Positions 24,862 to 35,173 of a DNA stretch of 64,000 nucleotides are shown piece by piece. Under the pieces are notes generated by a model, which worked only from the letters and a program-made list of their open reading frames with translations, made no database searches and was not told the origin of the DNA. Source of the stretch: Lichtheimia corymbifera B2541 (lineage: Eukaryota; Mucoromycota; Mucoromycetes; Mucorales; Lichtheimiaceae); contig JNEU01001154.1 in NCBI GenBank assembly GCA_000697475.1, positions 186,001 through 250,000 of the forward strand, read 5' to 3'. The first letter of the stretch is position 1. Every line of letters starts with the position of its first letter. Position numbers and translations under genes: made by a program.

Positions 24862-26299
24862 TGACGAAGGGTCAACAGGTCCTTTTGTTCTAGAAAGCTT
24901 TGAGAAATGGGTCAAGGAAAGATAGAAGACTAGATGCTGATCAGGTTAGACATATTCAACAATGGCGGGCCCCATCATTGGGGGGTTGAGTCAATATAAA
25001 AAAGGATACAACTCCTTTCCATCCTTTCATGGTCGATAGTGTTGAGTGGTTCAATTCGAGAGAGAGTAATAAAAGGTTGTTTCTAGTGCGATGAGAGCAA
25101 GTAAGAGGACGCTTCTTGATAATAGAGAACAGATATACCAGTTGCAGAAATACGATGTGCGGGGTCTGCTGGTGTGTAATGTGCAGTGTAGCGAAGAGAG
25201 AAATAGCTTAAAAGAAAGACAGTGCTGGACGATGTCGACGACGAGTGTTAGATATGAGAGTGTGAGTGTGAGTGTGTGTGCGTGTGGAGTATGAAGGAAA
25301 GGCCAGGTACGAGAACAAAGACGAACAAGTTACACCCTCTCGCACGCTGTCTGAAATATCCACCCGCCACTTCCACTTGCATACAGAGTACAACACTCCC
25401 CCCTTACCTCTCTCTTATTCGTCGATCCACCTAAACCCCCTTTACCATATTCGTCTATCAACTCCTCATATCATCAGTGCACCCACTTAATTAGCTTTAT
25501 TGATGTATTGCACGACGCCTATTTATTCGATGCATATGTCAAATAGATAGCTCTTACTATTTGCCTCCACGTAGCTTCTTCTATATAACATTTATCCATT
25601 TTGAATTGGTGATGGAGCGATGCAGATCCATTTCCAAACCTTGGCCAATGAAATCTTTGTAAAACCAAGTCCACTTTTTCCACACATCATAAGCTCGTTT
25701 ACTGCTCGCATCATATACCTTGACATATCTCACGAACGTGATGAAGAAGATAGCAGCATTCTTTTAGCGAAAGCCATGTTTTACAGTGAGTGAACGAATG
25801 GTGGCAATTGCCCTGTGCGCGTCTATAAAGAAGATGGAGTTATAAGATAGCCAAGGAAATGCTGTGCGACCTTTGATACGTCGGCTTTTATTACCAAGTC
25901 TACTTCTATATTGCAATGAGATAGATTTAAGGGTGGTGACATACGCAATCTGTATTCATATATGTCATGTGCTCCTGTCACAGGAGCAGTAATAACTGAT
26001 AAAAAGGAGTGGATAAATGTCTTTATGTTATTGTACGACAACGGAACAAACCTAGCAATATAAATTACGTCGGGGGATAAAGAATGGACAGCTGCTGCAT
26101 CATGTGTGTGAGATGTATGTAGAAAATAGCGATTCATAGTATCGATTCTTAGCGGACACCGTGATCCGTTAATGCGGCCATGTTTTCTTAATGCTGCGAT
26201 ATCGTCATCTGCTGGCGATTATATCTAGCAGCTTGTTTCTCAACCATGGCGAAGCAAAGATTTCAATGATTCCATTTGTTCGTTTGTATTTTTCGGTAA
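24862..26299. other. Gene-poor flank upstream of B56 gene
   Basis: The first about 600 nt are the promoter side of the minus-strand B56 gene; the rest has no complete gene. A coding-like but interrupted block at 25581-25904 (minus) is listed separately. Confidence 0.45.
25581..25904 (-). pseudogene. Coding-like block interrupted by an in-frame stop
   Basis: One minus-strand frame runs 108 codons from 25904 to a TAG at 25581-25583 with a single TAA at 25764-25766. Both halves look protein-like: the upstream half holds IFFIDAHRAIATIRSLT, the downstream half FFITFVRYVKVYDASSKR and WKKWTWFYKDFIGQGLEM, rich in aromatic and charged residues. Either this is a decayed gene with one nonsense change, or the downstream half is a real last exon whose acceptor lies near the TAA (CTAAAAG). 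I recognise no family. It lies downstream of, and on the same strand as, the membrane-protein ORF at 26300-26695, so the two could be parts of one locus. Confidence 0.3.
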
Positions 26300-26695
26300 T
26301 CAACTACCTTTTTTTGCGCTAACTATGCATCGCTCGTTCTGCACTGTCACCTTCATCTTCGCCAATGCAGTGGGATGAATCACGGTTCTGAATTTCAACA
26401 TCCGAACCATAAAGGGAGGTACAACCATCAACGCAGAAGCGAGGAATGGGTGCGACGTCAAGCCATATAGAAAGATATGTGGCATGTACTTATGGGTATA
26501 CGGTGGATTCAGAATCCGTGACAATGAACTTTTTACTCCATTATAAGAATTAAAGATCACAATGACGACAGCGATGATGAAAGAAGTAGGAAGATACTTA
26601 ACAATGAAAACTATGAGAATGACCAAAGGATCAGAACATGTGTCAGCCCTATTCACATAATTGAAAACAAGGTTTTTAATGAAACGCGCCGACAT
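26300..26695 (-). CDS. Hypothetical small membrane protein
   Basis: An uninterrupted ATG-started frame of 131 aa. One strong hydrophobic stretch lies near residues 24-47 (LVILIVFIVKYLPTSFIIAV) and a second, weaker one near 80-95 (FLASALMVVPPFMVRML), with a basic C-terminus. Composition is not low-complexity and it stands alone on this strand, so it may be a real gene or the first exon of one. A possible downstream exon (MVEKQAARYNRQQ, about 26190-26247) would need an unconfirmed splice from the GTAGTT near 26305. No family is recognised. It borders the repeat-rich interval, which raises the chance that it is decaying. Confidence 0.35.
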   Translation of the reverse strand: MSARFIKNLVFNYVNRADTCSDPLVILIVFIVKYLPTSFIIAVVIVIFNSYNGVKSSLSRILNPPYTHKYMPHIFLYGLTSHPFLASALMVVPPFMVRMLKFRTVIHPTALAKMKVTVQNERCIVSAKKGS

Positions 26696-27058
26696 TGATC
26701 TTGGAAAAGGAAGGAATCAAAGAGATGAAATGAAAATAAAAGATATGTGGTACGCAAAAATAGGTTACAGCATCCTCCTTATTATATGTACATTATGCGC
26801 GTATGATGTTACCATACACATTCCTTGATAGATTTCATGTTTACTCACCTGCCTTCCAAATCATTACCCAGTTGTGCAGCAACCTGTCAACGAGTTTGTG
26901 TAACCAATCCCGTGCCATTTCAGTTGGTGCTTCACTTTGCTTATAATGCTCTCCAACACCATCCACTCGCATTAATCAGCTACATCATGCTAAGGGAGCA
27001 TAGTCAAACATAAATACACGCATACGTCAAGATTCTACAATCAAGCATGGGGTCTTTA

Positions 27059-27270
27059 ATAGAACAAAGTTGCTCAGCGGGGTCGAAAACGTACACTCCC
27101 CAAGTCCAAAGTTTGTCATGAGCAACCCCAGATTCACACAATGTCGCTACCAGCCAAAAACACTATTTTTTGGCTGGTGGTCGTGCCATTGCGAAATTTG
27201 GGGTTGGCCACCACGGTTGTGGAACTTCTACACAAGATTCTTTGAGCCACGTTAAGCAACTTTGTTCTAT
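27059..27270. mobile_element. Foldback MITE-like element
   Basis: The ends are a perfect 16-bp inverted repeat, ATAGAACAAAGTTGCT at 27059-27074 and its reverse complement at 27255-27270, extending imperfectly to about 26 bp. The centre is a second hairpin: arm ACCAGCCAAAAA at 27149-27160, loop of 6 nt, matching arm at 27167-27178, with imperfect pairing outward to about 27120 and 27210. At about 212 bp with no coding capacity it fits a miniature inverted-repeat or foldback element. A clear target-site duplication is not visible. Confidence 0.7.
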
Positions 27271-27347
27271 GAATGACCACCATGCTTCCTAGTAAAGCTT
27301 TGAGTTATGGGATCCTTTGTGTTTTACATATATAGCGACCATCATGC

Positions 27348-27507
27348 TATAGGAAAGGTGGTCTTTGTTCATTATCAAGCAATATCATGCATTCACCCTT
27401 TCTGATCACCCCAACCAGATATGCTACACAAACACGCCCCTCTGCATCTTCGGCTCTAATATGAGCGAGGCGATTGACAATGAACAAAGACCACCTAACA
27501 TATAGGA
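27348..27507. mobile_element. Second MITE-like element with possible 7-bp target duplication
   Basis: An 18-bp perfect inverted repeat, AGGTGGTCTTTGTTCATT at 27356-27373 and its reverse complement at 27479-27496, encloses about 105 bp of non-coding DNA. The direct repeat TATAGGA at 27348-27354 and 27501-27507 flanks it and is the right length for a hAT-like target-site duplication, though 1 and 4 nt separate it from the inverted repeats. It lies only 77 bp from the first element and shares its GAACAAAG word. Confidence 0.65.
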
Positions 27508-27730
27508 TCACGCTTACAGCATATGCAAAACAACATAAAGGTGCCTGTATCTCTAAACTTTACAATGACAAAAGAACAAAAGCACCTCGACACGCTCATG
27601 TAAACGATCCAATCTCACTTTCCAACCTTCCATTTTCTATTCCCCTTTCAATCCAGAAATGAACCAAGTGATTCACATCATGCGCATATGAATTGATTGT
27701 ACGATGCTTTACTTAAATATTATATTGAAT

Positions 27731-28289
27731 TCAATGAAATATGTAGTCGAAGAATAGCACATGGTAGTGTGGATATTTATCGAGAAAGTATGATAAAGGA
27801 AGAGTATTGTAAATCGAATAAGCTAATACGGATGAATCACATGGAGTCAACAGGGATAAACGTGCCATTGTATTGTTGGTTGCTGCCGCCATAAACATCT
27901 TCATCCATGATTGTAAAGCAGATGCTGCATGCATTGACTTGAGTATTCCCAATAGCGTCCATGACTGTAAAACACCTTTCGCCAAAATATAATCCACTTC
28001 GTCAATCTCATCCAATCCATCGTCATCCTCAGCCGTATCCACGTGATCGATGCTGCGCATGATACGCCAAGTAACCAAAGCAACATTCCAGAATATCTCA
28101 TCACTGCACTTGATTCCATCCACTCATCAAATCCAATATGTTGGTTAAAGATAGCCATGTGATTGCTGCTGATATGCTCCCTTTTGCATCCAGCTGTTGG
28201 TCTATCGCATTCTTGGTCTTCCATCGTAGCTCAACCAGATGAAGATTGCTTGTATTGCAGTGAATTCGATAGCTGATATGGAAGCCCAT
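27731..28289 (-). pseudogene. Frame-broken coding-like remnant
   Basis: Two overlapping minus-strand frames look like parts of one protein. 28289-28101 begins with an ATG (MGFHISYRIHCNTSNLHLVE). 28123-27731 lacks a usable ATG but carries SDEIFWNVALVTWRIMRS and an acidic patch (DTAEDDDGLDEIDEVDY). The shift between them falls around 28105-28120, where only a 20-nt intron could reconcile the frames, which is too short. A frameshift in a decaying gene is the simpler reading. No family is recognised. Confidence 0.25.
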
Positions 28290-28336
28290 TCACTCGAATG
28301 CGTATGTATCAAAGCAAGTTGCTGCAAGTAACTTGA

Positions 28337-28530
28337 GACAATGAAGTAAGGGTCTAGTAATAGCAACTACTGCTACGTTTGGTCGCGGCAGAGGAGTGAA
28401 CGAGAGCGCGTGTGTAGTAGTAGGGTGTCAAGGCTGAGAACGCTGTTCCAGACAATGGAGTAAAGACCTTGCTAATGGCAACTGCTAGAATGATGCTGTT
28501 ACTATTGGTTGTGGCAGAAGAGTGTACAAG
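28337..28530. repeat. Imperfect tandem duplication, unit about 114 bp
   Basis: A copy beginning GACAATGAAGTAAGGGTCT at 28337 is followed by a diverged copy beginning GACAATGGAGTAAAGACCT at 28451. Matching blocks include AGCAACTACTGCTA against GGCAACTGCTAGA and GGTCGCGGCAGAGGAGTG against GGTTGTGGCAGAAGAGTG. On the minus strand each copy encodes a similar LVHSSA-type segment, but no gene is evident. Confidence 0.6.
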
Positions 28531-28780
28531 GTGCGGGTATTGGAGTGAGTAGCACACGCCATGCACATGTCATTCAGTCAAAGGCTTTTGTATCAAAGCA
28601 ACTGTAGGATTGACATGGTGGGGTGAAGCAGCACAATTGTTCGCAGGTTATAGTTGTACTTGAATGCATCAACAGTGGAGAATGGGAAGAAGAGGGAAAT
28701 AAAGTGGGAGTGGAAGAGGTGGAAATTGAATCTGTCAGGCAGTCAGACATATCCATATACACTGATATCAATGCATGATA

Positions 28781-29750
28781 TTGGGATTGCCTCTCTCAAC
28801 CCTGAAACTTGCATACATTATGCTTTACGTCATGCTGAACAACTTTGTCTTAATAAAGAACGCACACTTCATTCAAAGATTTTGAATTGCACGGTGTAAT
28901 GTGGGGTTTACTATGATGGTCGAAATTCCGTACCCCGCCCGGGTTCATCGAAATGTCATTTAGTATGACTTACCTTGGGATTGCCCACTTTGAACTTGAA
29001 ACTTGGTATGAAGGTTCTTTGAGTCATGCTGATCAATTCCATTCATTTAAAAATCGCATGGTTCATTATGGTGTTTCAATGAATCGGACGGCCCAAATAT
29101 AGGACGGACGGAGCGCAAGTAGGGTGTATAGCGCACACCCCCGCCGTTGTCCACCTCCATCGTGAAACTTGGTCAGGCCGTGGGCTTCGACATGCTGATC
29201 AACTCCATTCATATAAAAATCGCAGGCTTCACTGTGAGAAATAAAATGCGGGCGTCCGACGATGAACGCACGTAAATATATGTAGGTTGGACGGCCCCAT
29301 AACTCGATATTCCCTTTCTCAAGTATGAAACTTTCACACAACGTGCACTTGGACATGCTGATCAATTTCGTTCTCATAAAGACCTCATGCTTCATTTGAA
29401 AATTGGGAATGGGAGGGTATAATGTGAGATTCACTATGACCGACGGAAATTCCGCGCCCGTCTAAATTTATGAAATGTCGATTACTATGCAATACCTTGG
29501 GATTCCCCATTTCGAACTTGAAACTTGGTAAGCAGGTTCTCTCCATCATGCTGATCAACTTCATTCATTTAAAAACCGTACATTTCATTATGATGCTTTT
29601 ACAAATCGGACGATCCAAATGTATGAACGTCCGCGAGATTGCCCACCTGCATTGTGAAACTTGGTCAGAAGGTTCATTAGGTCATGCTGGTCACCTTTGT
29701 TCTAATGAAGACCCTACGCTTCATTATGAAAGCTTTGACAAATATGTACC
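28781..29750. repeat. Degenerate repeat array, about six units
   Basis: A core of the form GAAACTTGG followed about 35 nt later by CATGCTGATCAA recurs at about 28804, 28999, 29164, 29327, 29520 and 29655 (spacings 195, 165, 163, 193 and 135 nt). Two longer segments, from about 28910 and about 29430, also match as a 520-bp direct repeat (AAATTCCG, AAATGTC, ACCTTGGGATT words in order). In the plus frame the units at 28804, 28999 and 29655 encode related peptides (ETWYEGSLSHADQFHS and ETWSEGSLGHAGHLCS). Other units carry stops. Either a decayed repeat-protein gene or a non-coding satellite-like array. Confidence 0.7.
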
Positions 29751-30554
29751 TTATACTTACCTATGATATAAGGTTGATGGAGCTGCTTCCTGCTAACGGA
29801 TGGGTGTTGAGAGCATTTTAAGCATGATGGAGAACTGAGTGCAACGGCACGTAAGGTTACACACACGCGCCCTTGACATGTTGCTGCACGGATGGATGAT
29901 GTTGTTGATCGTTTTGGGAGTATTGGCTCATCATTATAAACAAGGATTCAATAATCAAGAAGCTAACCATTTTGACAATAGCAATACACGGATATCATAC
30001 TCTTCAATATTGGTATATATGGGGGACACATGTTGGTTGTACAGGCTCGGGCGTGGAGCTGGCTATGTACGTGATGATGATCTGATTTATTTACAAGTAA
30101 TATTATTAACTATCAAGAAGATGGTGATGATTAGGGATGTGCGTGTGTAGATGAGGTGGGAGTGAGCTCAGTGAGAAATGTAACTCGGCTGGGCCAGCAC
30201 CTCCACGACTGGAGAGGTTACAGCTTTTAGCCCATTCATGGAAACCATAAGGTAATACATTATACCTGTTGGTTGATTGGATATGAAAAGCATCGGGTAC
30301 CACTGACATTGTCGAATCACTAGGGTTGGTTGCTTATAACAACTTTTGTAGTAACCATGCAACAAGGACGATCCCTTTGTCCAAGAGTCAATTATATTAT
30401 TTATTAAGCTATCCATTATCGCAGTCTATCGTCTAAGAAGGCACGTGTTTGGATGGTGCAAGATGCCTCCAGCAGCAGCAGCCGTTGTTGCTTTTCATTC
30501 CCAGCATTCGATATTGTCTCTCAGCCTTTTCCTTTCGTATTCGTTGTTACAATT

Positions 30555-31706
30555 ATGGAGGAACTCTCGGTCGATGAAAAGGTCAAAATAGCTTCTGGAT
30601 TCTTGTTGGCTAGTCCACCTGGTGAAGTCAACGATGTCTTCAATGGTACGCCGCGCGAATGAGAGAAAAGGTGTCCTTGTCAGAATGGCTCTCCAGATGC
30701 TAAGCAATAACGTTGATAGATGTCCGCACCTTGGTTGCCAATGATGACGCTTTGCAAGATGGTATCCTGGAAGCACTCGAGCAGTACAATACTGAGCAGC
30801 TTATTACTGTTATTCCACCGGGTTTGGATTATGAGGTTAGCATATATAGATATTACACGTATGATGGTGTGCTTACTGGCATGTATAGGTGATCGTTTCG
30901 AGCCACGGCAAAGTGGGTGAAGATCGGTACCTGGATCCTCGTTCCAAGCAAACATTCAAGTTTGACCATATGCGTCTGGTAAGAATGATGATGACGATGG
31001 TACCAGCGAATAGAACATATATACCAACTCAAGCATGAAATAGATCGCTTCTGAATTGGAGTCGCATGATATTGATGAATCCTTGGAAGAGCTCAGGTAA
31101 AAGGGTATTATCAACAATGGTTGAATAACATACCAACAGACGAATTCCTACTTAGATCCACCATCGAGACTGAAGTTGCAGCCTATGTCAAGGATCATTA
31201 TCCTGAAGGTGTCTGCACTGTGTATGCTACGGATGAGCACCGTATTGTCATTGCTATTGTTGACAACAAGTATAATCCTGGCAACTATTGGAATGGACGA
31301 TGGAGAGCAGTATGGACCTTTGATACCCAATCTGGCGAGCTCAAGAGCATCACCAAGATCAATGTGCATTATTATGAAGATGGCAACGTACAATTGAATG
31401 CTGAAAAGGAGCACGAAACCAAGGCGTCTATAAGCGAGGTATGTGTCACGCTGCTGGCTTGAAGGAGATATAGAGTGGATTCTGAGATGTGTTATTACTT
31501 AGGATCACGACAAGGTGGCCAAGGCACTTGCTAAGGAAATGGCTACACTCGACAAGAAATACCATCAATCATTGAATGATAGCTACGGCGACCTTGCAGA
31601 AAACACATTCAAGGGTTTACGTCGCGCATTGCCATTGACCCGTAACAAGCTAGACTGGAACAAGATTTTGAATTACAAGATTGGTAACGAGCTTTCACAG
31701 AAATAA
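30555..31706 (+). CDS. CAP1: F-actin capping protein alpha subunit
   Basis: Six exons (30555-30645, 30720-30835, 30889-30978, 31044-31096, 31156-31438, 31503-31706) give 278 aa, close to the family length. Together with the beta subunit it caps actin filament barbed ends at cortical patches. Diagnostic segments: MEELSVDEKVKIASGFLLAS and PPGEVNDVFND at the N-terminus, SSHGKVGEDRYLDPRS, GRWRAVWTFDTQSGELKS and the closing amphipathic KGLRRALPLTRNKLDWNKIL that forms the actin-binding tentacle. Every intron is in phase; the donor of intron 2 (GTTAGC) is weak. The start is the first ATG of a frame that continues upstream without another Met. Confidence 0.95.
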
Positions 31707-31880
31707 AGAGGGGAAGCAGCTGTATTCTGTTTCAGCATTTGCATGTGAGTAATTGGCTATGATGGATAAGAGAAGGAAAGAGGGAAAAGGGAAACGTGTG
31801 GGAGAGTGTGTGATGGTATATGATATTATATACAGTGACAAGGAGGGGATGTGAAGAAAAAGAATAAACAAAATACGAAT

Positions 31881-34800
31881 CTACGAAATGACCGTGATTT
31901 CATCAGCAATGATATCATCATACCATGTTGCATAGACCTGACGATGATGACGACCGAGGATGGCCACACGCGTGGAAAGCGATTCCAAAGGCTTACGAAC
32001 GTATTCGAGACCATAGCTGAGCAGCACTTCACGAGTAGCAAACTTTCCAGATTGCAACTGACCACGGATAACGGATCCAACGCGTCGCATCAAGAGCGAG
32101 TACACCGTGTCGCTATGAGACACCGTCTTATCAACCATTGCACGTATCATGGGCTTCCTTTCAGGGCTGATGCGCACCGTTCTTTCAATTTCAGATGCCA
32201 AATTGTCAATAGTTGTAGACCGATCTTGAAGCATAATAAATAATTTCTTGGTGAGATCATTGAGATCGCCAACATGACCAAAATTCTTTGCCAACATAAC
32301 CAATGCAGCGACAATGGTGATTGATTGAATCTCGTTTTGGTACACACACATACGATCGACATCCATAACGAGAGTCTCAGGGCAAGTAGTAGCATCAATA
32401 ATCTGAGGTGATGTGAGAAGTGTAATAAAAGCATCTTCAAAGACAGCATCTGCACGAAGCGTTGGTGTGGGTGTAGGTACGCCTTCTGGATTGCGTTGTG
32501 TAGCCACTTCATTCATGCGTCGTACGGCTTGTTGTAACCATGCACGTGTTCTGCTCAAGCCAACGGTGTTGTTGGAAAGCGATTCAGCAAATTTTGAGCG
32601 TTCGTATTCAACAGCAATAGGAATAAGATGTGGACGCAATGATCGAAGTCGAAAATTGCTCAAATCGAGGGCCATTTCATCCAGCGTTTCCAAGATAGCA
32701 CGTAGTCGTTGCACAGGATCATCCATGTCGCCAATGGCACGAATCGCTTCATCTCTGACAGGGGCACAGATTTGGCTCATAATCTGTACCACGTACTGCA
32801 ATGTTTGATCAAGGTCGAAGGTGTTTTGCTTGGCTTGTTGAGTGATGAGTGCAATGTCAATTCCTTCATCCACCTGATTATAAACGCTAGTGCCTTTGCG
32901 TAACAAGTTGAGGAGACGCTGTAGATAAAGACAACCCTATGTCAGTTGATCTGTGATAAATAAACACGTGATGATACAACCTACCTGTTTAACATCATCC
33001 ATGAGCATAGGCAAAGACTCCTCGGAATGGCCTTCCTTGATATCCTCAGCGACTCGATCAAAGAAAGCTCGAGTAGCAATTTTGCGAATATGATCTTCCA
33101 AAGCAGATGACTGTTTTTGCAATTTGAACTCGGGGTCAATGATGATCTCGTGGGCAAGCTGATGATTAGTAATCCCTCCTTCATGGGTATAACCACTGAG
33201 CATATGTTTGAGTTCATCATCTGCCATGGGTGGTTGTTGCTGTTGTTGGTTTTTATCCTCAAGACGCTCAGGACGTGGAGTGGGTGATGGTGGTACAGAT
33301 AATGGTTGCTGTTGTTGTTCAGTGGATGATGCCGGTTTGGATGATGATGATGTAATGGTATTCTCGGATTCAGCAAGTTGTTCTAATGCTGAAGGACCAC
33401 CCACATGACGAATACGATCTTTGGTTTGTTGAATTTGTTCATCCAGTTGTTGTCGCACTGTAACATCATCTTGACCGAGAGTCTCCTTAAGACGGATCAA
33501 TTCAATGCAATAGGATGACATATTGGCGACGAGTTGCTTCATGTCTTTGGCCTTCCATGCTTCGAACAATGCATAATACGCGTTCCAGGACTCTTCAAAG
33601 TGTGATCGAGCAGCTGAACCGGGCAAGGCTTCTGGATGGGATTCGAGAACATGTTCAAACTGACGCAAAAATTGCTTTGCTTGAGCGAGGAGTTGCTGCA
33701 CATTGTCATCCATGGAATGTCGAGATGAGGAGAAGGAAAAAGAAAAAAGTCAAAAGTCTGTTAGAGCGCTCGCGCGGGTATAAACCAAATACGGTAATTG
33801 AAAAAGTGTGGGTCTACCTGTTCCTGCTGGGCATGCATATCTTGGAACACCTCACATGGACATATCGTCATCATGTAGGCTGACAGCAGCACCCGGGACC
33901 ATTTCCGACTCTTCTCCTTATCGGTCACATTAAGCAGCAGCAGCATCCTAAGCAGCTTGGCAATGACTTGGATCACACGTCGATTACGAAGCAGCACCAC
34001 GAGTTCGTTAAAGGGTATCCAGGTAGAAGCTTGTGTCGACCATGGCAATGATAGCTTGTAAAAGGCACTTCTGACATTCTTCCAGGTGTCGCACTTTTTC
34101 TTCTTTGATGTTCCCACCACCGATTGGTGCTTAGATGATGCATGTTGATCACATGCCGCCTTCTTATCCACACCCGCTTTGACATTCCGGGATAATGTGG
34201 CACTGTCACCATCACCATCACCACCACTCTCTGTGACAACTCCAATGATACACCTTGTTGTGGAAGACAAGGATGACGAGGTAATGCCACTAGGTTTCTT
34301 TTTCTTCTTACGAGAATGCGATGCAGAGGATGATGCAATAGGTGTAGTACCCGTGACAAGGATTCTCGATTTAGGCTGAGAGAGCATGTGCAGACGTCTA
34401 TGTGCATTCGCATACACATGATCAATATAAGCGCGGGAGAATAGGGGCAACATTACGACACACACACACACACACACACACACAACGTACCGTGCTTCCG
34501 ATCTCTCCAATCTATCTTGCAAAGCCCTGCGTTGACGAGCTAATCATATCATTGTCACATATGAGCCACCACGTGCAAAAGGAGAAAGAGAGAAAAGGGA
34601 AGGTACCTTGCTCTGCTTCAAAGCGTAGACTGTTTTGACGAGCAATCACCTTTGCCCGTTCCACAAGCTCCTTGCTCGCAGCACGACGTTGTTCAATATG
34701 TGTCTTCCTCTTCAGCTCAGCGAGTTGCAATGATTGCTGAAACACTTGTCTTTGGGATTCTTTACGAGCTTGTGCCTGCTTCACCACTTGTTGCACCTCA

Positions 34801-35003
34801 AGGAATTTACGGTTGAGCTTCTCTCGACGTTCTTGTAATAAAGCTTCTCGTTTGCTTTCAGCCTCTTCCAGACTGGTTGTTGTTGTATTGATATCATTCT
34901 CGCCAGAGTTCAGAAAGCGTTTTTCAAGGTGAAATGGCTTTTTGGAAGCTTGTCGCAATGAAAATGCATCAATGATGTAAAAACCGGAACCCGTCTTTTC
35001 CAT
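31881..35003 (-). CDS. SOK1: TCP11/SOK1 family protein
   Basis: Five exons on the minus strand (35003-34607, 34539-34491, 34397-33818, 33695-32985, 32918-31881) give 924 aa. Three long frames look like separate genes but belong together: the intron 33817-33696 (GTAGAC to GTGCAG) joins SAYMMTICPCEVFQDMHAQ to QLLAQAKQFLRQFEHV, restoring the TCP11 helix block. The N-terminal third is a Glu/Arg/Gln coiled coil (ERREKLNRKFLEVQQVVKQ); the centre has Ser-, Lys- and Gln-rich linkers; the C-terminal part holds the conserved TCP11 region (RLRAILETLDEMALDL, ERSKFAESL, RTRAWLQQAV). Yeast Sok1 suppresses loss of cAMP-dependent kinase. A (CA)n run sits in intron 2. Divergent with the sugar kinase gene 170 bp away. 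Confidence 0.88.
34458..34484. repeat. (CA)n microsatellite in an intron
   Basis: About 27 nt of CA dinucleotide just inside the donor of the second intron of the SOK1-like gene. Confidence 0.9.
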
Positions 35004-35173
35004 TGTCAATAAACAGGAGAGAAAAGGAAAGATCCGCAATGAGGAAATGGTTACTCTTATGCGCCTTTAAAAAGATTGCCGCATTGAGGACACGTGCGAC
35101 TACTTTATCAGGACATTTTATTGCTTTTCTTTCTTTTAATCCGTCGCCATATCAACTCCCACTACTCACTACT
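35004..35173. promoter_or_regulatory. 170-bp bidirectional promoter
   Basis: This is all the DNA between the start codons of the divergent SOK1-like (minus) and sugar kinase (plus) genes. The two 5' UTRs and core promoters must share it or overlap the first exons. It is C/T-rich toward the plus-strand ATG. No TATA box is evident. Confidence 0.5.

Larger units (their letters stand above)
26696..30554. other. 3.9 kb accessory desert with repeats
   Basis: No intact gene was found. The interval contains two short inverted-repeat elements (27059-27270, 27348-27507), frame-broken coding-like DNA (27731-28289, minus), a tandem duplication (28337-28530) and a degenerate repeat array (28781-29750). 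The last 800 nt before 30555 become the promoter side of the capping-protein gene. The contrast with the compact gene blocks on both sides suggests an insertion-prone spot. Confidence 0.6.

Noticed and set aside
28900..29770. CRISPR-like array
   Set aside because: Repeat spacing is irregular, units are diverged and over 100 nt, and the genome is eukaryotic.
33761..34522. A separate gene beginning with a Val/Cys repeat (CVCVCVCVV)
   Set aside because: That stretch is the intronic GT/CA repeat translated; the conserved part starts after the acceptor at 34397 and belongs to the SOK1-like gene.
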